In this document: positions 53,056 to 63,255 of the stretch, piece after piece | Position numbering within the stretch: position 1 is the first letter of the stretch | How the letters are laid out: each line of letters begins with the position of its first letter | DNA from: Pelagicoccus sp. SDUM812005 | GTDB taxonomy: Bacteria; Verrucomicrobiota; Verrucomicrobiia; Opitutales; Opitutaceae | Assembly (NCBI RefSeq): GCF_031127875.1 | Contig: NZ_JARXIA010000012.1 | Location: 1-64,000, forward strand | Length of the DNA: 64,000 nt | Reading direction: 5' to 3' | Position numbers and translations under genes: made by a program | Notes under the pieces: generated by a model | Database searches by the model: none | What the model saw: only the letters and a program-made list of their open reading frames with translations | What the model was told of the DNA's origin: nothing

Positions 53056-54342
53056 ATGCCTACAACGCAACTCGCCCTCATCAGCCTCTTAGCCGGTATG
53101 GCCATTTCCCTTCAAAGCGCCCTCAGCGGTCAACTCAGCCAACGTATCCAAAATCCCCTTCTCGCCAGCGCCGCCGTCTACCTGATCGGATTCCTCGCTC
53201 TCGCGGCCTACCTCGCGACCCACCGCAGCCAGGTCCCCACCCGCGAAACGCTCTCCCTCGTCCCCCTGCACCTCTGGATCTCCGGCGGACTCCTCAGCGC
53301 CATCGCCCTCACCAGCATCTATAAAATCATGCCCGATTTCGGAGTGGCTTCCACTCTGCTCTTCGTCATCTGCGGACAACTCCTCGTCGGCGCCATCGTC
53401 AGCCATTTTGCGCTTTTCGGCCTCCCCGCCAGCCCCCTCACTCCCACCCGGCTGCTCGCGCTTTTCCTCGTTCTCTCCGGAGCCACCCTCTACAACCTAA
53501 AACCAGCCAGCAAAGCTTCCATGTCCACCGCATCCCATCCGCTCGACCTCAGCTCCTACTTCCAACGCATCGGCTTCGCCGAAAAAGCCACCCCCACCCT
53601 CGCCTGCCTCAAGCAGCTCCACCGTCTCCACCAAGAAAACATTCCCTTCGAAAACCTGGACGCCCTGCTCAACCAGCCCATCTCCATCGAACTCGCAGCC
53701 GCCTTCTCTAAGCTCGTCACCCGCAAGCGCGGCGGCTACTGCTTCGAGCAAAACACCCTCTTCGCCGCCGTTCTCCGCCAAATCGGATTCCAGGTCGCCC
53801 CCTACATCGCCCGCGTTCGCTGGATGGTGCCCGACGAAATCGTAACCCCGCTCAGCCACATGACCCTCCGCGTCGAAACCGAAGCCGGACCTCACCTCGC
53901 CGACGTCGGCTTCGGCGGCGTCGGACTCGTAGAACCCATCTCCCTCGAATCGAGAACGACCCAACACACCCGCTTCGAACCCCGCCGCATCGTCGAGCGC
54001 CACGGACAACTCGTACACCAGATCCAGATCGGCCACGACTGGAAGGACGTCTACCAATTCGAGCCCCAAGCCGTCGCTCCCATAGACCTCGAAGTCGGAA
54101 ACTGGTATTCCCACACTCATCCCCAAGCCCGCTTCCGCAACTCCCTGCTCGTAGCCAAACTCACCCCAAGCGGCCGTATCGTAATCGCCGATACAGAGTT
54201 CATCCAACGGTACTGGCACGGCCAAGCCCGCCGCAGCGATATCACAACGCAACCTCAGCTCCACCAAATCCTGCGCGAACACTTCGGCCTAACGCTCCCA
54301 GCCGACGCCGAGGTCCCTTACTCCTTCCCAGCTACGACCTAA
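53056..54342 (+). CDS. YdcZ-like membrane domain fused to arylamine N-acetyltransferase
   Basis: A 428-residue fusion. Residues 1-148 are a five-helix membrane domain of the YdcZ/DUF606 type (LLAGMAISLQSALSGQLSQ, LWISGGLLSAIALTSIY, GVASTLLFVICGQLLVGAIVSHF). Residues 158-428 are an arylamine N-acetyltransferase with the catalytic triad C229 (KRGGYCFEQN), H268 (LSHMTLRVE) and D283 (LADVGFG). Family enzymes transfer acetyl from acetyl-CoA to aromatic amines or hydrazines. The fusion would tether the enzyme to the membrane, perhaps coupled to small-molecule export. An internal ATG (MSTASHP) has no clear ribosome site, so a single fused product is preferred. Confidence 0.85.
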   Translation: MPTTQLALISLLAGMAISLQSALSGQLSQRIQNPLLASAAVYLIGFLALAAYLATHRSQVPTRETLSLVPLHLWISGGLLSAIALTSIYKIMPDFGVASTLLFVICGQLLVGAIVSHFALFGLPASPLTPTRLLALFLVLSGATLYNLKPASKASMSTASHPLDLSSYFQRIGFAEKATPTLACLKQLHRLHQENIPFENLDALLNQPISIELAAAFSKLVTRKRGGYCFEQNTLFAAVLRQIGFQVAPYIARVRWMVPDEIVTPLSHMTLRVETEAGPHLADVGFGGVGLVEPISLESRTTQHTRFEPRRIVERHGQLVHQIQIGHDWKDVYQFEPQAVAPIDLEVGNWYSHTHPQARFRNSLLVAKLTPSGRIVIADTEFIQRYWHGQARRSDITTQPQLHQILREHFGLTLPADAEVPYSFPATT

Positions 54343-54351
54343 CAATCGTCT

Positions 54352-55509
54352 CTAGGATTCCGGGCTCTTAACCAAGGCATCGTAGCTATTGAGAGTCTGG
54401 TACAAGCGCTTCGAAAACGGCCCTTCCGGTATCGCTCCCTCCTCGGCGTATTCGACCTCCGGATTCCAACCGCCCTCCAAGCGATCCAGCGGAGCTCCCG
54501 CCGTCGAAAGATCCGGCCGGCCGAGCGATCCGTTTTCCGAAAAAACGGACAGCGTCACCCGATTCCCAGCAGACTGAATCGTATTCACCGATCCCATACG
54601 CACGCCACCATGGTTTCCCACGATCTCGCAAGAGGCGATTTCCACATCGAAAACGCCTTTCTGCCTTTCGTCATGCGACAGGAAAAACGCCCAATTCCCC
54701 GAATCCTTCACCACCGACTTATAAAACATCAATCCCTCGCTATGCCGGGCAAAAACGCCCACATCCCGATTCCCCTCGATGCGGCAGTTCGCGAACAAAG
54801 CATTGCTCACCGCATTGTCGATGCTCACGCCCGCTCCTAGATTTTCGCTCAGCAAGCAATCCACCGTAAAGACCCCCACGCTGTCGTAGTAGGCAACGCC
54901 GTCAAAGTAGTTGTTTTTGAATACACAGTCCTTCGCCACCACATCGCGGCAACGCCAGCTAATCACCAAGCCGCCGGAGCGGTTATTGCCGCACACCACC
55001 CGCTCCACCCGCAATCCCGTCACCGTACGAGCATCGATGCCGTTGTTGCGGATCCACGGCCTCTCCTGGTTGTATTCGCTCTCCTGAAACTCGCGATTCC
55101 CATCAATCTCCAGATCGTAGATCGACACGTTCTCGATGCGCTCCGCATCCAAGGGATACTCGCTCTGGCTGCCGACCGCGATCACCGGAGCCTGCGCCTT
55201 CTTGGCCAGCTTCAAGCGAGCGCCCGCCTCGCCTTGAATCGTCACGTTCGAACGATTCACATGCAGGCTTCGCTTCAGCCGATACTCGCCCGCAGCAATC
55301 TTAACCAATAGCGGAGTTGCTCCCTTCTCATCCAACACCCTTTGCAGCTTCCGGAGATCCTTGTTCGATGAGACTTCGAAAACGAGCTCCTCCAAAACAG
55401 AATCCTCCGAAACCATGCCCTCGCCACCCGCAGCGACAGCAACTCCAGCGAAACCGAGAGTCGCGATAAAGATGGCAAGGAAGGCTCTAAACGGTTCGCG
55501 ATATAACAT
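54352..55509 (-). CDS. Exported right-handed beta-helix protein
   Basis: A 385-residue exported protein with a signal peptide (FLAIFIATLGFAGVAVAAG). The body is a parallel beta-helix of the pectate-lyase or Pbp1/NosD type (IENVSIYDLEIDGNREF, SGGLVISWRCRDVVAKDCVFKNNYFDGVAYYDSVGVFTVDCLLSENLGAGVSID), with repeating N-x-(S/N)-x-x-x turns. It may bind or cleave a polysaccharide. Catalytic residues are not evident. It converges on the fusion gene with only 9 bases between stops, and diverges from the aldolase gene across 244 bases that may hold both promoters. Confidence 0.8.
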   Translation of the reverse strand: MLYREPFRAFLAIFIATLGFAGVAVAAGGEGMVSEDSVLEELVFEVSSNKDLRKLQRVLDEKGATPLLVKIAAGEYRLKRSLHVNRSNVTIQGEAGARLKLAKKAQAPVIAVGSQSEYPLDAERIENVSIYDLEIDGNREFQESEYNQERPWIRNNGIDARTVTGLRVERVVCGNNRSGGLVISWRCRDVVAKDCVFKNNYFDGVAYYDSVGVFTVDCLLSENLGAGVSIDNAVSNALFANCRIEGNRDVGVFARHSEGLMFYKSVVKDSGNWAFFLSHDERQKGVFDVEIASCEIVGNHGGVRMGSVNTIQSAGNRVTLSVFSENGSLGRPDLSTAGAPLDRLEGGWNPEVEYAEEGAIPEGPFSKRLYQTLNSYDALVKSPES

Positions 55510-55753
55510 ATTAATTGGGATCGAGGTTGATACTATACAAGCAATCGTCTAAAACGCCACCCACTCGATACGTAAACCGCCGCAAATCCTGAAATACAGC
55601 TTCCCCCCAGGCTCCCGCTCTCCCATTCCCGCAGGCGCTAACCGGCACCCTTGAGCGCCAAACCCTAAAACAGGTGCAAAACGCACCGGTTTCAAGTATC
55701 CACTTTCTAATACACTCAACCCATAGCCAAAAAAACGAAAGGCACCCGAACCC

Positions 55754-57040
55754 ATGAACTTCGACTACCTGCACCCACGCGCCCAACTCCTCAGCATCAT
55801 GGACCGGATCTACCAGTTCGGCATGACAACCACCTCAGGAGGGAACCTTTCGATCCGAGAGCCGGACGGCACCATCTGGATCACTCCCGCTGGAGTCGAC
55901 AAAGGTTCGCTCACCTGGGACGACATCGTGAAGGTACTGCCCGACGGCACCACCAGCGGACGCCACCGCCCCTCATCCGAATTCCCGTTCCACAAGGCGA
56001 TCTACGACGCCCGCCCGGACCTGGAAGCCATCGTGCACGCCCACCCCTCCGCCCTGGTTTCCTACAGCATCGTGCGCAAGGCCCCGCCTACCCGCATCAT
56101 CCCCCAAGCTTACGAAGTCTGCCAAAACGTCGACTTCGCCCCCTACGCCCTCCCCGGCAGCGCCCAACTGGGACAAAACATCGCCGCTACCTTCGCCCGC
56201 GGGAACGATTCCGTCCTCCTGGAAAACCACGGCGTGGTCTGCGGCGGCAAGGACCTGCTCGACGCCTTCTCCCGCTTCGAAACCCTCGAGTTCTGCGGAC
56301 GCCTCGCCATCAAGGCCCAGCGCCTCGGCCAGGTCAAAGAGCTCACCCCGGAACAAGTCGACCTGCGCCACCAACGCAAGCACCTCCTGCCCGAATTCGA
56401 CCCGACTTCCCGCAGCAGCGAAGAAAAAGCCCTGCGACGCCACATCTGCGAAATCATGCACCGCGCCTACAAGCACCAGTTGGTATCCAGCCTGGAAGGG
56501 GTCGTATCCGCCCGACTGAGCGAAGACAGCTTCCTCATCAGTCCCACCGCCGTCGATCGCCAGCTTCTCGACGTGTCGGAAGTCGTATTGATAAAACAAG
56601 GACAACGCGAACGCGGCAAGCTCCCTAGCCGAGCCGTACAGCTGCACGAGCGCGTCTACCGCGACCATCCCTGGATCAACTCCATCATTACCGCCCAACC
56701 ACCGTCCTCCGCGGCCTTCTGCCTAACCGACACTCCCTTCGCCACGCGAACCATTCCGGAAAGCTACATCCTCCTGCGTGACATTCCTCGACTCCCCTTC
56801 GGAGCGCAGTACACCGACGAAGCAAAAGTCTCCCAAGCCATCGGCAAGGACACTCCCGTCATCCTCATCGAAAACGAAGCCGTACTCGTAGTCGGAAAAT
56901 CACTACTCGAAGCCTACGACCGCCTAGAAGTAGCGGAATTCAGCGCCGGTTCCCTCATCGATGCCTACGCCCTCGGCGGTCTGGTCGAAATGGACGACAA
57001 AGCCATCGACGAGCTCAAAGTCGCCTTCCTCGGCGGCTGA
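55754..57040 (+). CDS. Class II aldolase/adducin protein with two tandem domains
   Basis: A 428-residue protein with two aldolase domains. The N-terminal one is complete: GGNLSIR, TPAGVDKG, SSEFPFHKAIY (E76), VHAHPSAL (H95, H97) and ENHGVV (H159), so it should bind zinc and cleave or epimerise sugar phosphates. The second domain (about 225-428) keeps the fold (VSARLSEDSFLISPTAVDRQLLDV, LIENEAVLVVG), but ITAQPPSS replaces the HAHP motif and ENEAV replaces ENHG. All the metal-binding histidines are lost there. It probably serves structure or regulation. The substrate is not known; L-fuculose or ribulose phosphate are options. Confidence 0.88.
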   Translation: MNFDYLHPRAQLLSIMDRIYQFGMTTTSGGNLSIREPDGTIWITPAGVDKGSLTWDDIVKVLPDGTTSGRHRPSSEFPFHKAIYDARPDLEAIVHAHPSALVSYSIVRKAPPTRIIPQAYEVCQNVDFAPYALPGSAQLGQNIAATFARGNDSVLLENHGVVCGGKDLLDAFSRFETLEFCGRLAIKAQRLGQVKELTPEQVDLRHQRKHLLPEFDPTSRSSEEKALRRHICEIMHRAYKHQLVSSLEGVVSARLSEDSFLISPTAVDRQLLDVSEVVLIKQGQRERGKLPSRAVQLHERVYRDHPWINSIITAQPPSSAAFCLTDTPFATRTIPESYILLRDIPRLPFGAQYTDEAKVSQAIGKDTPVILIENEAVLVVGKSLLEAYDRLEVAEFSAGSLIDAYALGGLVEMDDKAIDELKVAFLGG

Positions 57041-57112
57041 GTCCCCCCCCTCGCGCCCATCCGTAGCGTTCCCACAAACGAGCCATCCACAAACAAAGTG
57101 AAAATCATCGTT

Positions 57113-57200
57113 TGTAGGGCTGCCGCTTGCCGGCACGCCGCATCTGCCTTGGTCTTTCTTCCGCCTGCAATGCGGCGTGGCGGCAAGCGCCAGCCCTACA
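57113..57200. repeat. Palindromic intergenic repeat, complete form
   Basis: The left arm TGTAGGGCTGCCGCTTGCCG plus GCACGCCGCATCTGC (57113-57147) pairs with the right arm beginning GCAATGCGGCGTGG and ending CGCCAGCCCTACA (57167-57200), with few mismatches. It is the longest member of the family found at 32773, 35303, 49817 and 52914. Confidence 0.88.
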
Positions 57201-57240
57201 CAGTAAGAACCGCGTCCTCGCAGAATCGTGATGGAGCAAA

Positions 57241-57268
57241 AAAGAGCGGGTCCTAAAACCCGCTCTTT
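57241..57268. terminator. Bidirectional terminator between the aldolase gene and valS
   Basis: AAAGAGCGGGT (57241-57251), a 6-base loop and ACCCGCTCTTT (57258-57268). On the minus strand it ends in a run of T, so it mainly stops valS transcription. Confidence 0.85.
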
Positions 57269-57286
57269 CGAAATTTTCTTGGTGTC

Positions 57287-57309
57287 ACTTCGTGCCCTTC
57301 GTGGGCAAA
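57287..57309. repeat. CTTCGTG motif
   Basis: CACTTCGTGCCCTTCGTGGG followed by CAAAA, near-identical to part of 32821-32852. It lies just before the valS stop. Confidence 0.6.
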
Positions 57310-57315
57310 AACCAA

Positions 57316-60048
57316 CTACAAGCTTTCCAACAAACGGGCGATCTCGTCGCGCTTGGCTTGCGTATCCGCAAGTTGCTTACGAGCTCCTTCCACGACGTGG
57401 GCTGGAGCCTTGTTGACGAAGTTCGGGCTGTTGAGCTTGCCGCTGCCTGCCTTGATCGCTCCATCGAGCTTGGCGAGCTCCTTGCCGAGCCGCTCCTTCT
57501 CCGCAGCCACGTCGATCGCGCTGGAAAGATCGAGGTAAACGGTCCCCAAGGCACCGACCGCTCCGGGACAGCCGTCCACCGTCTCCTTCAGTTCGATCGT
57601 TGCCGCGCCGGCTAGCTTCTTAATCGTATCCAGATTTTCGGACACGATCTTGGCGCTCGCCGCATCAGCCGCGCTCACGAAAAGAGTTACGTCGCGCTTG
57701 GAGGCTACGTTGTACTCCGCCTTCACGGAACGCGCCTTCGTGATGAGTTCCTTCACGTGCTCCACGTTTTCTGCCGCTGCCGCATCTACCGTGACTCCCG
57801 CCGCAGCGAGCTGAGCAGCCAAATCGTCCGCTGTGAGCAGAACGGTATCCTGGATAAAGGCGCCTTCTTCGCAGTAGCCCATAGCGTGCCAGAGCTCTTC
57901 CGTGATATGAGGCATGACCGGGTGCAGCAGCTGCAGGGCCTGGCGAATGACCAGGTCGGATACCGCCAGTGCCATGTCGTGACGCGGATCTTCCTTTTTC
58001 TGTAGCAGGGCCTTGGCCGCTTCGACGTACCAGTCGCAGAAATCGCCCCAAACGAAGTTGTAGAGCGAGTGCGTCAACTGGTGCATCTCGAACTTGGCGA
58101 ACTGTCCTTCGATCTCCCGCATGGTTTCGAGCATGCGATTGAGAATCCAGTTGCTGTATCCATCGAGTGGCGACGTCTTCAAGCGCTCGAGGATCGCGTC
58201 GAGCGAAGCGTTCGCGTCGACCGAACCGTTCATCTGGCGGAAGCGGCAGGCGTTCCAAAGCTTGTTGCTGAAGTTACGTCCGATCTCGATGCGCTCCTCC
58301 GAGAAAAGAATATCGGAGCCGCTCGGAGCGATGTTGATGATGCCGAAGCGCAGGCCGTCCGCCCCGAACTTCTCGATCAGGTCGAGCGGATCGGGCGAGT
58401 TGCCGAGCGTCTTGGACATCTTGCGCCCCTTGGCGTCGCGAATGAGGCCGTGGATGAAGATATCCTTGAAAGGAATACGAGCCGCGATCTCGTCATCGGT
58501 CAGCTCCTTCTTGTCATCCCCGTAGAGCTCGAGGCCAGCCATGATCATGCGAGCCACCCAGAAGAAGATGATGTCGAAACCGGTCACCAAGGTGCTGGTC
58601 GGGTAGAAGTGAGCGAGCTCCTTGAGCGTCTTCTCGTCCTCGTTCGGCCAACCGAAACAGGCGAAAGGCCAAATGTAGGATGACGCCCAGGTGTCGAGGG
58701 CGTCCTCGTCCTGCTCCCAGTTCTCGGGATCGGAAGGACCGTCGACCGACACGTGCCAGTTCTTGGGATCGAGGCGGTCTTCGCCCTTCTTGTACCAAAC
58801 CGGAATGCGCTGCCCCCACCAGAGCTGACGACTGATGCACCAGTCCTGGATGTTGTTGAGCCAATGCAGGTAAACCTTTTCCCAACGCTTCGGGTGGAAC
58901 TTGATAATGCCCCTCTCAACCGCCGCCTTGGCTTCCTCGACCTTCGGGTACTTGAGGTACCACTGCTCGGAAAGGCGGGGCTCGATGGGCACGTCGGCGC
59001 GCTCGGAGAAACCGACGTTGTTTTCGTAGTCCTCCGTGTCGACCAGCAAGCCGAGCTCCTCGAGCTTCTTGGCCGCAACCTTGCGGGCCGCAAAGCGCTC
59101 CATGCCCGCAAACTCCGGACCAGCCGCTTCGCTGAGCGTACCGTCGGGATTCATCACGTCGATAAGCGGCAGATTGTGACGCTTGCCGATCTCGAAGTCG
59201 ACTTGGTCGTGGGCCGGGGTCACCTTGAGCGCGCCGGTTCCAAAGTCCTTCTCCACCGCGCGATCCGCCACGATGGGGATCTCCGCCCGCGGAAAGGGAC
59301 GCCAAACATGCTTGCCCACCAGGTCCGCGTACCGCTCGTCGTCCGGATGCACCGCCACCGCAGTGTCGCCCATGATGGTCTCCGGGCGGGTGGTGGAAAT
59401 TTCGATGTAGCGGCCGGGCTCCTCCACGATCTCGTAGCGCATCTTCCAGAACTTGCCCTTCTGGGGCTTCATGATCACCTCCTCGTTGGAGAGGGCCGTC
59501 TGGGAGCTGGGGCACCAATTGACGAGGCGCTTGCCGCGGTAGATGTAGCCGCGCTCGAAGAGCTTCACGAATGCCGCCCGCACCGAGCGCTCGTACTCCT
59601 CGTCCATGGTGAAAGTCGTACGGCGCCAATCGCAGGAGGCGCCGAGCTTCTTGAGCTGGTTGAGAATCTTGCCGCCATGGTCGTCGCTCCACTGCCACGC
59701 GCGCTCGAGGAACTTCTCGCGGCCAATCTCGCGGCGGGAAGTGCCTTCGTTGCGCAGGGCCTGCTCGACCTTGGTCTGAGTGGCGATGGAGGCATGGTCG
59801 GTGCCGGGGAACCACAGGGTGCTCTTGCCTTCGAGGCGAGCCCGGCGGATGAAGATGTCCTGCAGGGTGTTGTCGAGGACGTGGCCCATGTGCAGGATGC
59901 CGGTGACGTTGGGCGGCGGGATCATGATGGAATAGGCATCCTTGCCCTCTTCCACTTCGCCTTCGAAGCAGCCGTTTTTCTCCCAAGCGGCGTACCACTT
60001 AGATTCAACTTCCTTCGGATCGTAGCCTTGATTGATTTCCTGTGCCAT
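57316..60048 (-). CDS. valS: Valyl-tRNA synthetase
   Basis: A 910-residue class I aminoacyl-tRNA synthetase. HIGH-type motif: PPPNVTGILHMGHVLDN near residue 50. KMSKS-type motif: KGRKMSKTLGNSPDPLDLI. The editing domain is present (TTRPETIMGDTAVAVHPDDERY, VTPAHDQVDFEIG). The anticodon-binding helical bundle and a C-terminal coiled coil (SSAIDVAAEKERLGKELAKLDGAIKAGSGKLNSPNFVNKAPAHVV) complete it. Length and order match bacterial ValS. It lies 102 bases downstream of the hybrid kinase gene and ends before a terminator. Confidence 0.98.
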   Translation of the reverse strand: MAQEINQGYDPKEVESKWYAAWEKNGCFEGEVEEGKDAYSIMIPPPNVTGILHMGHVLDNTLQDIFIRRARLEGKSTLWFPGTDHASIATQTKVEQALRNEGTSRREIGREKFLERAWQWSDDHGGKILNQLKKLGASCDWRRTTFTMDEEYERSVRAAFVKLFERGYIYRGKRLVNWCPSSQTALSNEEVIMKPQKGKFWKMRYEIVEEPGRYIEISTTRPETIMGDTAVAVHPDDERYADLVGKHVWRPFPRAEIPIVADRAVEKDFGTGALKVTPAHDQVDFEIGKRHNLPLIDVMNPDGTLSEAAGPEFAGMERFAARKVAAKKLEELGLLVDTEDYENNVGFSERADVPIEPRLSEQWYLKYPKVEEAKAAVERGIIKFHPKRWEKVYLHWLNNIQDWCISRQLWWGQRIPVWYKKGEDRLDPKNWHVSVDGPSDPENWEQDEDALDTWASSYIWPFACFGWPNEDEKTLKELAHFYPTSTLVTGFDIIFFWVARMIMAGLELYGDDKKELTDDEIAARIPFKDIFIHGLIRDAKGRKMSKTLGNSPDPLDLIEKFGADGLRFGIINIAPSGSDILFSEERIEIGRNFSNKLWNACRFRQMNGSVDANASLDAILERLKTSPLDGYSNWILNRMLETMREIEGQFAKFEMHQLTHSLYNFVWGDFCDWYVEAAKALLQKKEDPRHDMALAVSDLVIRQALQLLHPVMPHITEELWHAMGYCEEGAFIQDTVLLTADDLAAQLAAAGVTVDAAAAENVEHVKELITKARSVKAEYNVASKRDVTLFVSAADAASAKIVSENLDTIKKLAGAATIELKETVDGCPGAVGALGTVYLDLSSAIDVAAEKERLGKELAKLDGAIKAGSGKLNSPNFVNKAPAHVVEGARKQLADTQAKRDEIARLLESL

Positions 60049-60150
60049 GAGCTTTGAGCGGTTTTGCGAAAAAAAGGGCCTAGCGATAAGGCTCGCCTAA
60101 AGGGAGGGCAAGCCCGATCCACGCCCGCGCCCGGCTCAGGTACGGCGCTC

Positions 60151-63100
60151 CTAGTTCAGCAGACCGCTCGCGGCCTCGATCGTACGCTGCACCATCCTTT
60201 TCAGCTCGGGAATCTTCGCCACCGCTTCGGAGCTTCGCTCCTCGATACAGGCGACCTCGATCTGCTTGGCAACCCGCTCCAACGGCTTGGCCCCGTAGTT
60301 GGCGCTGGCGCCCTTGATGGTGTGGCAATGCAGACGCAATCGACCGAAATCCATCTCCCCACCTTCCAAGCCCTCCAAAGCCTCAAGCTCTTCGCCCAGA
60401 CTGTCCACGAAGGCGTCCACCAAGGGCTGCAATTCATCGGCGCTGTCGCCGAACACCTCGACGAGCGAGGTCAAATCCACCAGCCTTTCCTCAAAGTCAG
60501 CCGCGCTTGCGACGCCATTGGCGACATCCGCCGAGCCGGAAGCTTTCGCCGCGCCCCACTTATCCAGGACCACTTGCAATTCCTTCGGCCGGATCGGCTT
60601 CGCCATGTAATCGCTCATTCCGGAGCGAAGACACTTTTCGCGGTCCCCTTCCATCGCGTTGGCGGTGAGGGCGATGATAGGGGTTTCCCGATTCTTGCTT
60701 CGGGAATTCGGATCGCGAATGAATCCGGTAGCTTCGTAACCGTCCATCTCGGGCATCATGCAATCCATGAAAATGATATCGAATTTCCTAGCGGAGCTTT
60801 CCTCGACCGCGGCTTCCCCGCTGTTCACCGCGCAAACCTCGGCTCCGGTCCTGCCGAGCATTTTCCCGGCGACCAAACGGTTCGTCGCGTTGTCGTCCAC
60901 CAAGAGAACTTTCAGGCAAGGCTGCCCCTCCGACAATGGCGATTGATGGCGAGCGGAACGGGGATCGGGTTCTGACATGATATTTTCTGTTCGGTAAAGC
61001 GAAAGCAACGGCTGGGGCGAAACGGGCAAGCTCAGAGATAGGGCAATTTCATGCTTCGCTATCACCGATTGGCAAGCCTTGTCGGATGGACAATGCATCA
61101 GTCCTACGCGAGCCGACTGGACCGAAGCAAGTAGCAGCTCCAAGCGCTCCGCCGAACAGCCTCGCCCATCGACGAGCACCACATCGTAAGCCTTTTCCTG
61201 CAACGCAGCTAGCAGGGAGCCAAAATCCTCGACCGTATCGAACTTTCCGTCAAAATGCCGCAAGGTTTCCTCCACGCACTCCTTCAAAGGCTCCGTGCTG
61301 AAGTAGCACAACGTATCGCTCCCTTGGATACCCTCTGCTTTCAGTCCCACGATTGCGTCTGGCGATTCCGGAGCTTCCTCCAGCACGAGCGAGAACGAGA
61401 ATCGAGTTCCCGCCCCGAGCCCGCTCTCAACCTCAAGCGTCCCTCCCATCATGCTAACCAAGCGATCGGAAATGGCCAACCCCAGCCCCGTCCCGCCGAA
61501 ACGTCGCGTCGTCGATGCGTCCGCCTGGGAAAAGGCCGCAAAAAGGGATCCAATCGACTCTGGAGCAATTCCAATCCCCGAATCCACCAGCTCGAAGGAA
61601 ATCCTCGCCTTCGCCCCGCCCAGCTTTTCGTGGGACAGGCGCAAAACGACGCTTCCTTCCTGAGTAAACTTGATCGCATTGCTCAATAAATTGGATACGA
61701 CCTGGCTGATTCGGTGCGGATCGGCAAGATAGGCTTTGTCGCAATCGAGCGGATACATCGAAACAAACTCGATCCCCTTCTCGAAAGCCATCGAAGAAAA
61801 TAGCGAGCCAAGCTGAGCCTGCAGGTCGATAAAGTTGCAGGGTACCGCCTCGATAGCCATCTTTCCCGCTTCGATCTTCGAGAGGTCCAAGATTCCGTTA
61901 ATAAGCACCAGCAAAGACTCCGAGCTCTTCTCCATCGTCTTCAGAAACTCACGCTGAACCTCGTCTAGCTCCGTATCCTGCAGCAAATGGGTCATGCCAA
62001 TGATGCCGTTCATCGGAGTCCGAATCTCGTGGCTCATGTTCGCCAAAAACTCGCTCTTCAAGCGCTCCGCATGAATCGCCTTTTCCGCCATCTCCTTGGA
62101 TCGCTTCGTCTCGAGCAACAAATCCTCGTTCAATTCCTCCGCCTTCCTGCGAGCCGCATTAGCCCGCGCCACCCCATCGTCCACCTTCTGCTGCAAGATC
62201 TGGTTGTACGACTCGACCGCGTCCTGCGAAGCGTGGATGCTCTTGGAAATGTAATACCCAAGCAAACAAGCGGCGAGGGCCGAGAAGCCGACCAGCCCTA
62301 CCACCCAAGCCCGCTCTCGCAGGAACATCCCCTGCTCCGCTTCCACTTCCTCGACCAAGGACTCCCACACCCGCTGGCTCGTCGCACCTAACGAACGAGC
62401 TAGCAATCGCAAGCGGCGGCTTGGTGGCTCTTCTCCCTCCAGCGAACCTGCAGCTGCTTCGCCCTGCCCCAAAATCCCCAAAAAGGCCAAACGGCGCTTC
62501 GCCTCCAAACGCTTGCCCAGCTCCGCTTCCACTCTCTCGAAGTGTGCCCGACTTTCGGATACGCGATCTCGCACAAGCGCGTCAAGGTCCCCGTCCTCGC
62601 GAGAATACTCTCGCGCTCGCCCCAAGGCCTCCAACTCTTCCTTCGTGCGAGCGAACAACACCTCAACCTGTCCGATCAAACCATTAACCTCCTCGCTAGA
62701 CTCAGCGAGCATCGCCCTATCCAAGGCTAAGCCCAAGGAATACAGCCTCAGCTGCAGCTGCGGTAGATTGCGGGCAAAGTAACTAGGAAGCCCCCAATCC
62801 TTCGCAAGCTCGCTTCGCATCGAAACCACGTCCTCCAACCCATGAGCCAGGCGACTCGCGTCCCCATCGAGCCCGTCGCCCAAGGCCTGCGCCGCCTCCT
62901 GCCAAGCTAGCCTGGAGTCCTCCGCCCTGTCAGCCGCCGCGAAGTACCGTCCCGAAACGGACAAGGCCTCCTCCACCTTGTCCTTTAGGCCTTCGTCCCG
63001 ATGAACCCGAGGCAAGTCGTTCGTAACGACCAAACGAATGGCCTCGTCCATCGCAGCCAGCGTCGCCAAACCTCGCAGTTTGTCATCGGCATCTCCCACC

Positions 63101-63255
63101 CGCCGGTTCATCTCCCCGACGTAAAGGTACGCCAACAAGAACAGCGGAACCAACAAAATCGGGGCCGTAAAGGCCAGCTTGCGACCCGCCGAAAAACGAT
63201 CTCGAAACGGCGCCCCCTCGCCGAGGCTAACTTCCTGGGTCCTGATCGAGCTCAT
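60151..63255 (-). CDS. Hybrid sensor histidine kinase with receiver and HPt domains
   Basis: A 1034-residue membrane protein. The N-terminal helix ([20 protein letters not shown]) and a second at about 317-336 enclose a large periplasmic helical domain. The kinase has H409 ([15 protein letters not shown]), an N box ([10 protein letters not shown]), and DSGIGI and GGTGLGL boxes. A degenerate receiver-like domain follows, then a full receiver ([19 protein letters not shown]-type [13 protein letters not shown]) and a C-terminal HPt domain with [14 protein letters not shown]. It probably runs an internal phosphorelay. It overlaps the YfiR-like gene by four bases, which suggests that protein supplies the periplasmic signal. 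Confidence 0.92.
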   Translation of the reverse strand: MSSIRTQEVSLGEGAPFRDRFSAGRKLAFTAPILLVPLFLLAYLYVGEMNRRVGDADDKLRGLATLAAMDEAIRLVVTNDLPRVHRDEGLKDKVEEALSVSGRYFAAADRAEDSRLAWQEAAQALGDGLDGDASRLAHGLEDVVSMRSELAKDWGLPSYFARNLPQLQLRLYSLGLALDRAMLAESSEEVNGLIGQVEVLFARTKEELEALGRAREYSREDGDLDALVRDRVSESRAHFERVEAELGKRLEAKRRLAFLGILGQGEAAAGSLEGEEPPSRRLRLLARSLGATSQRVWESLVEEVEAEQGMFLRERAWVVGLVGFSALAACLLGYYISKSIHASQDAVESYNQILQQKVDDGVARANAARRKAEELNEDLLLETKRSKEMAEKAIHAERLKSEFLANMSHEIRTPMNGIIGMTHLLQDTELDEVQREFLKTMEKSSESLLVLINGILDLSKIEAGKMAIEAVPCNFIDLQAQLGSLFSSMAFEKGIEFVSMYPLDCDKAYLADPHRISQVVSNLLSNAIKFTQEGSVVLRLSHEKLGGAKARISFELVDSGIGIAPESIGSLFAAFSQADASTTRRFGGTGLGLAISDRLVSMMGGTLEVESGLGAGTRFSFSLVLEEAPESPDAIVGLKAEGIQGSDTLCYFSTEPLKECVEETLRHFDGKFDTVEDFGSLLAALQEKAYDVVLVDGRGCSAERLELLLASVQSARVGLMHCPSDKACQSVIAKHEIALSLSLPVSPQPLLSLYRTENIMSEPDPRSARHQSPLSEGQPCLKVLLVDDNATNRLVAGKMLGRTGAEVCAVNSGEAAVEESSARKFDIIFMDCMMPEMDGYEATGFIRDPNSRSKNRETPIIALTANAMEGDREKCLRSGMSDYMAKPIRPKELQVVLDKWGAAKASGSADVANGVASAADFEERLVDLTSLVEVFGDSADELQPLVDAFVDSLGEELEALEGLEGGEMDFGRLRLHCHTIKGASANYGAKPLERVAKQIEVACIEERSSEAVAKIPELKRMVQRTIEAASGLLN

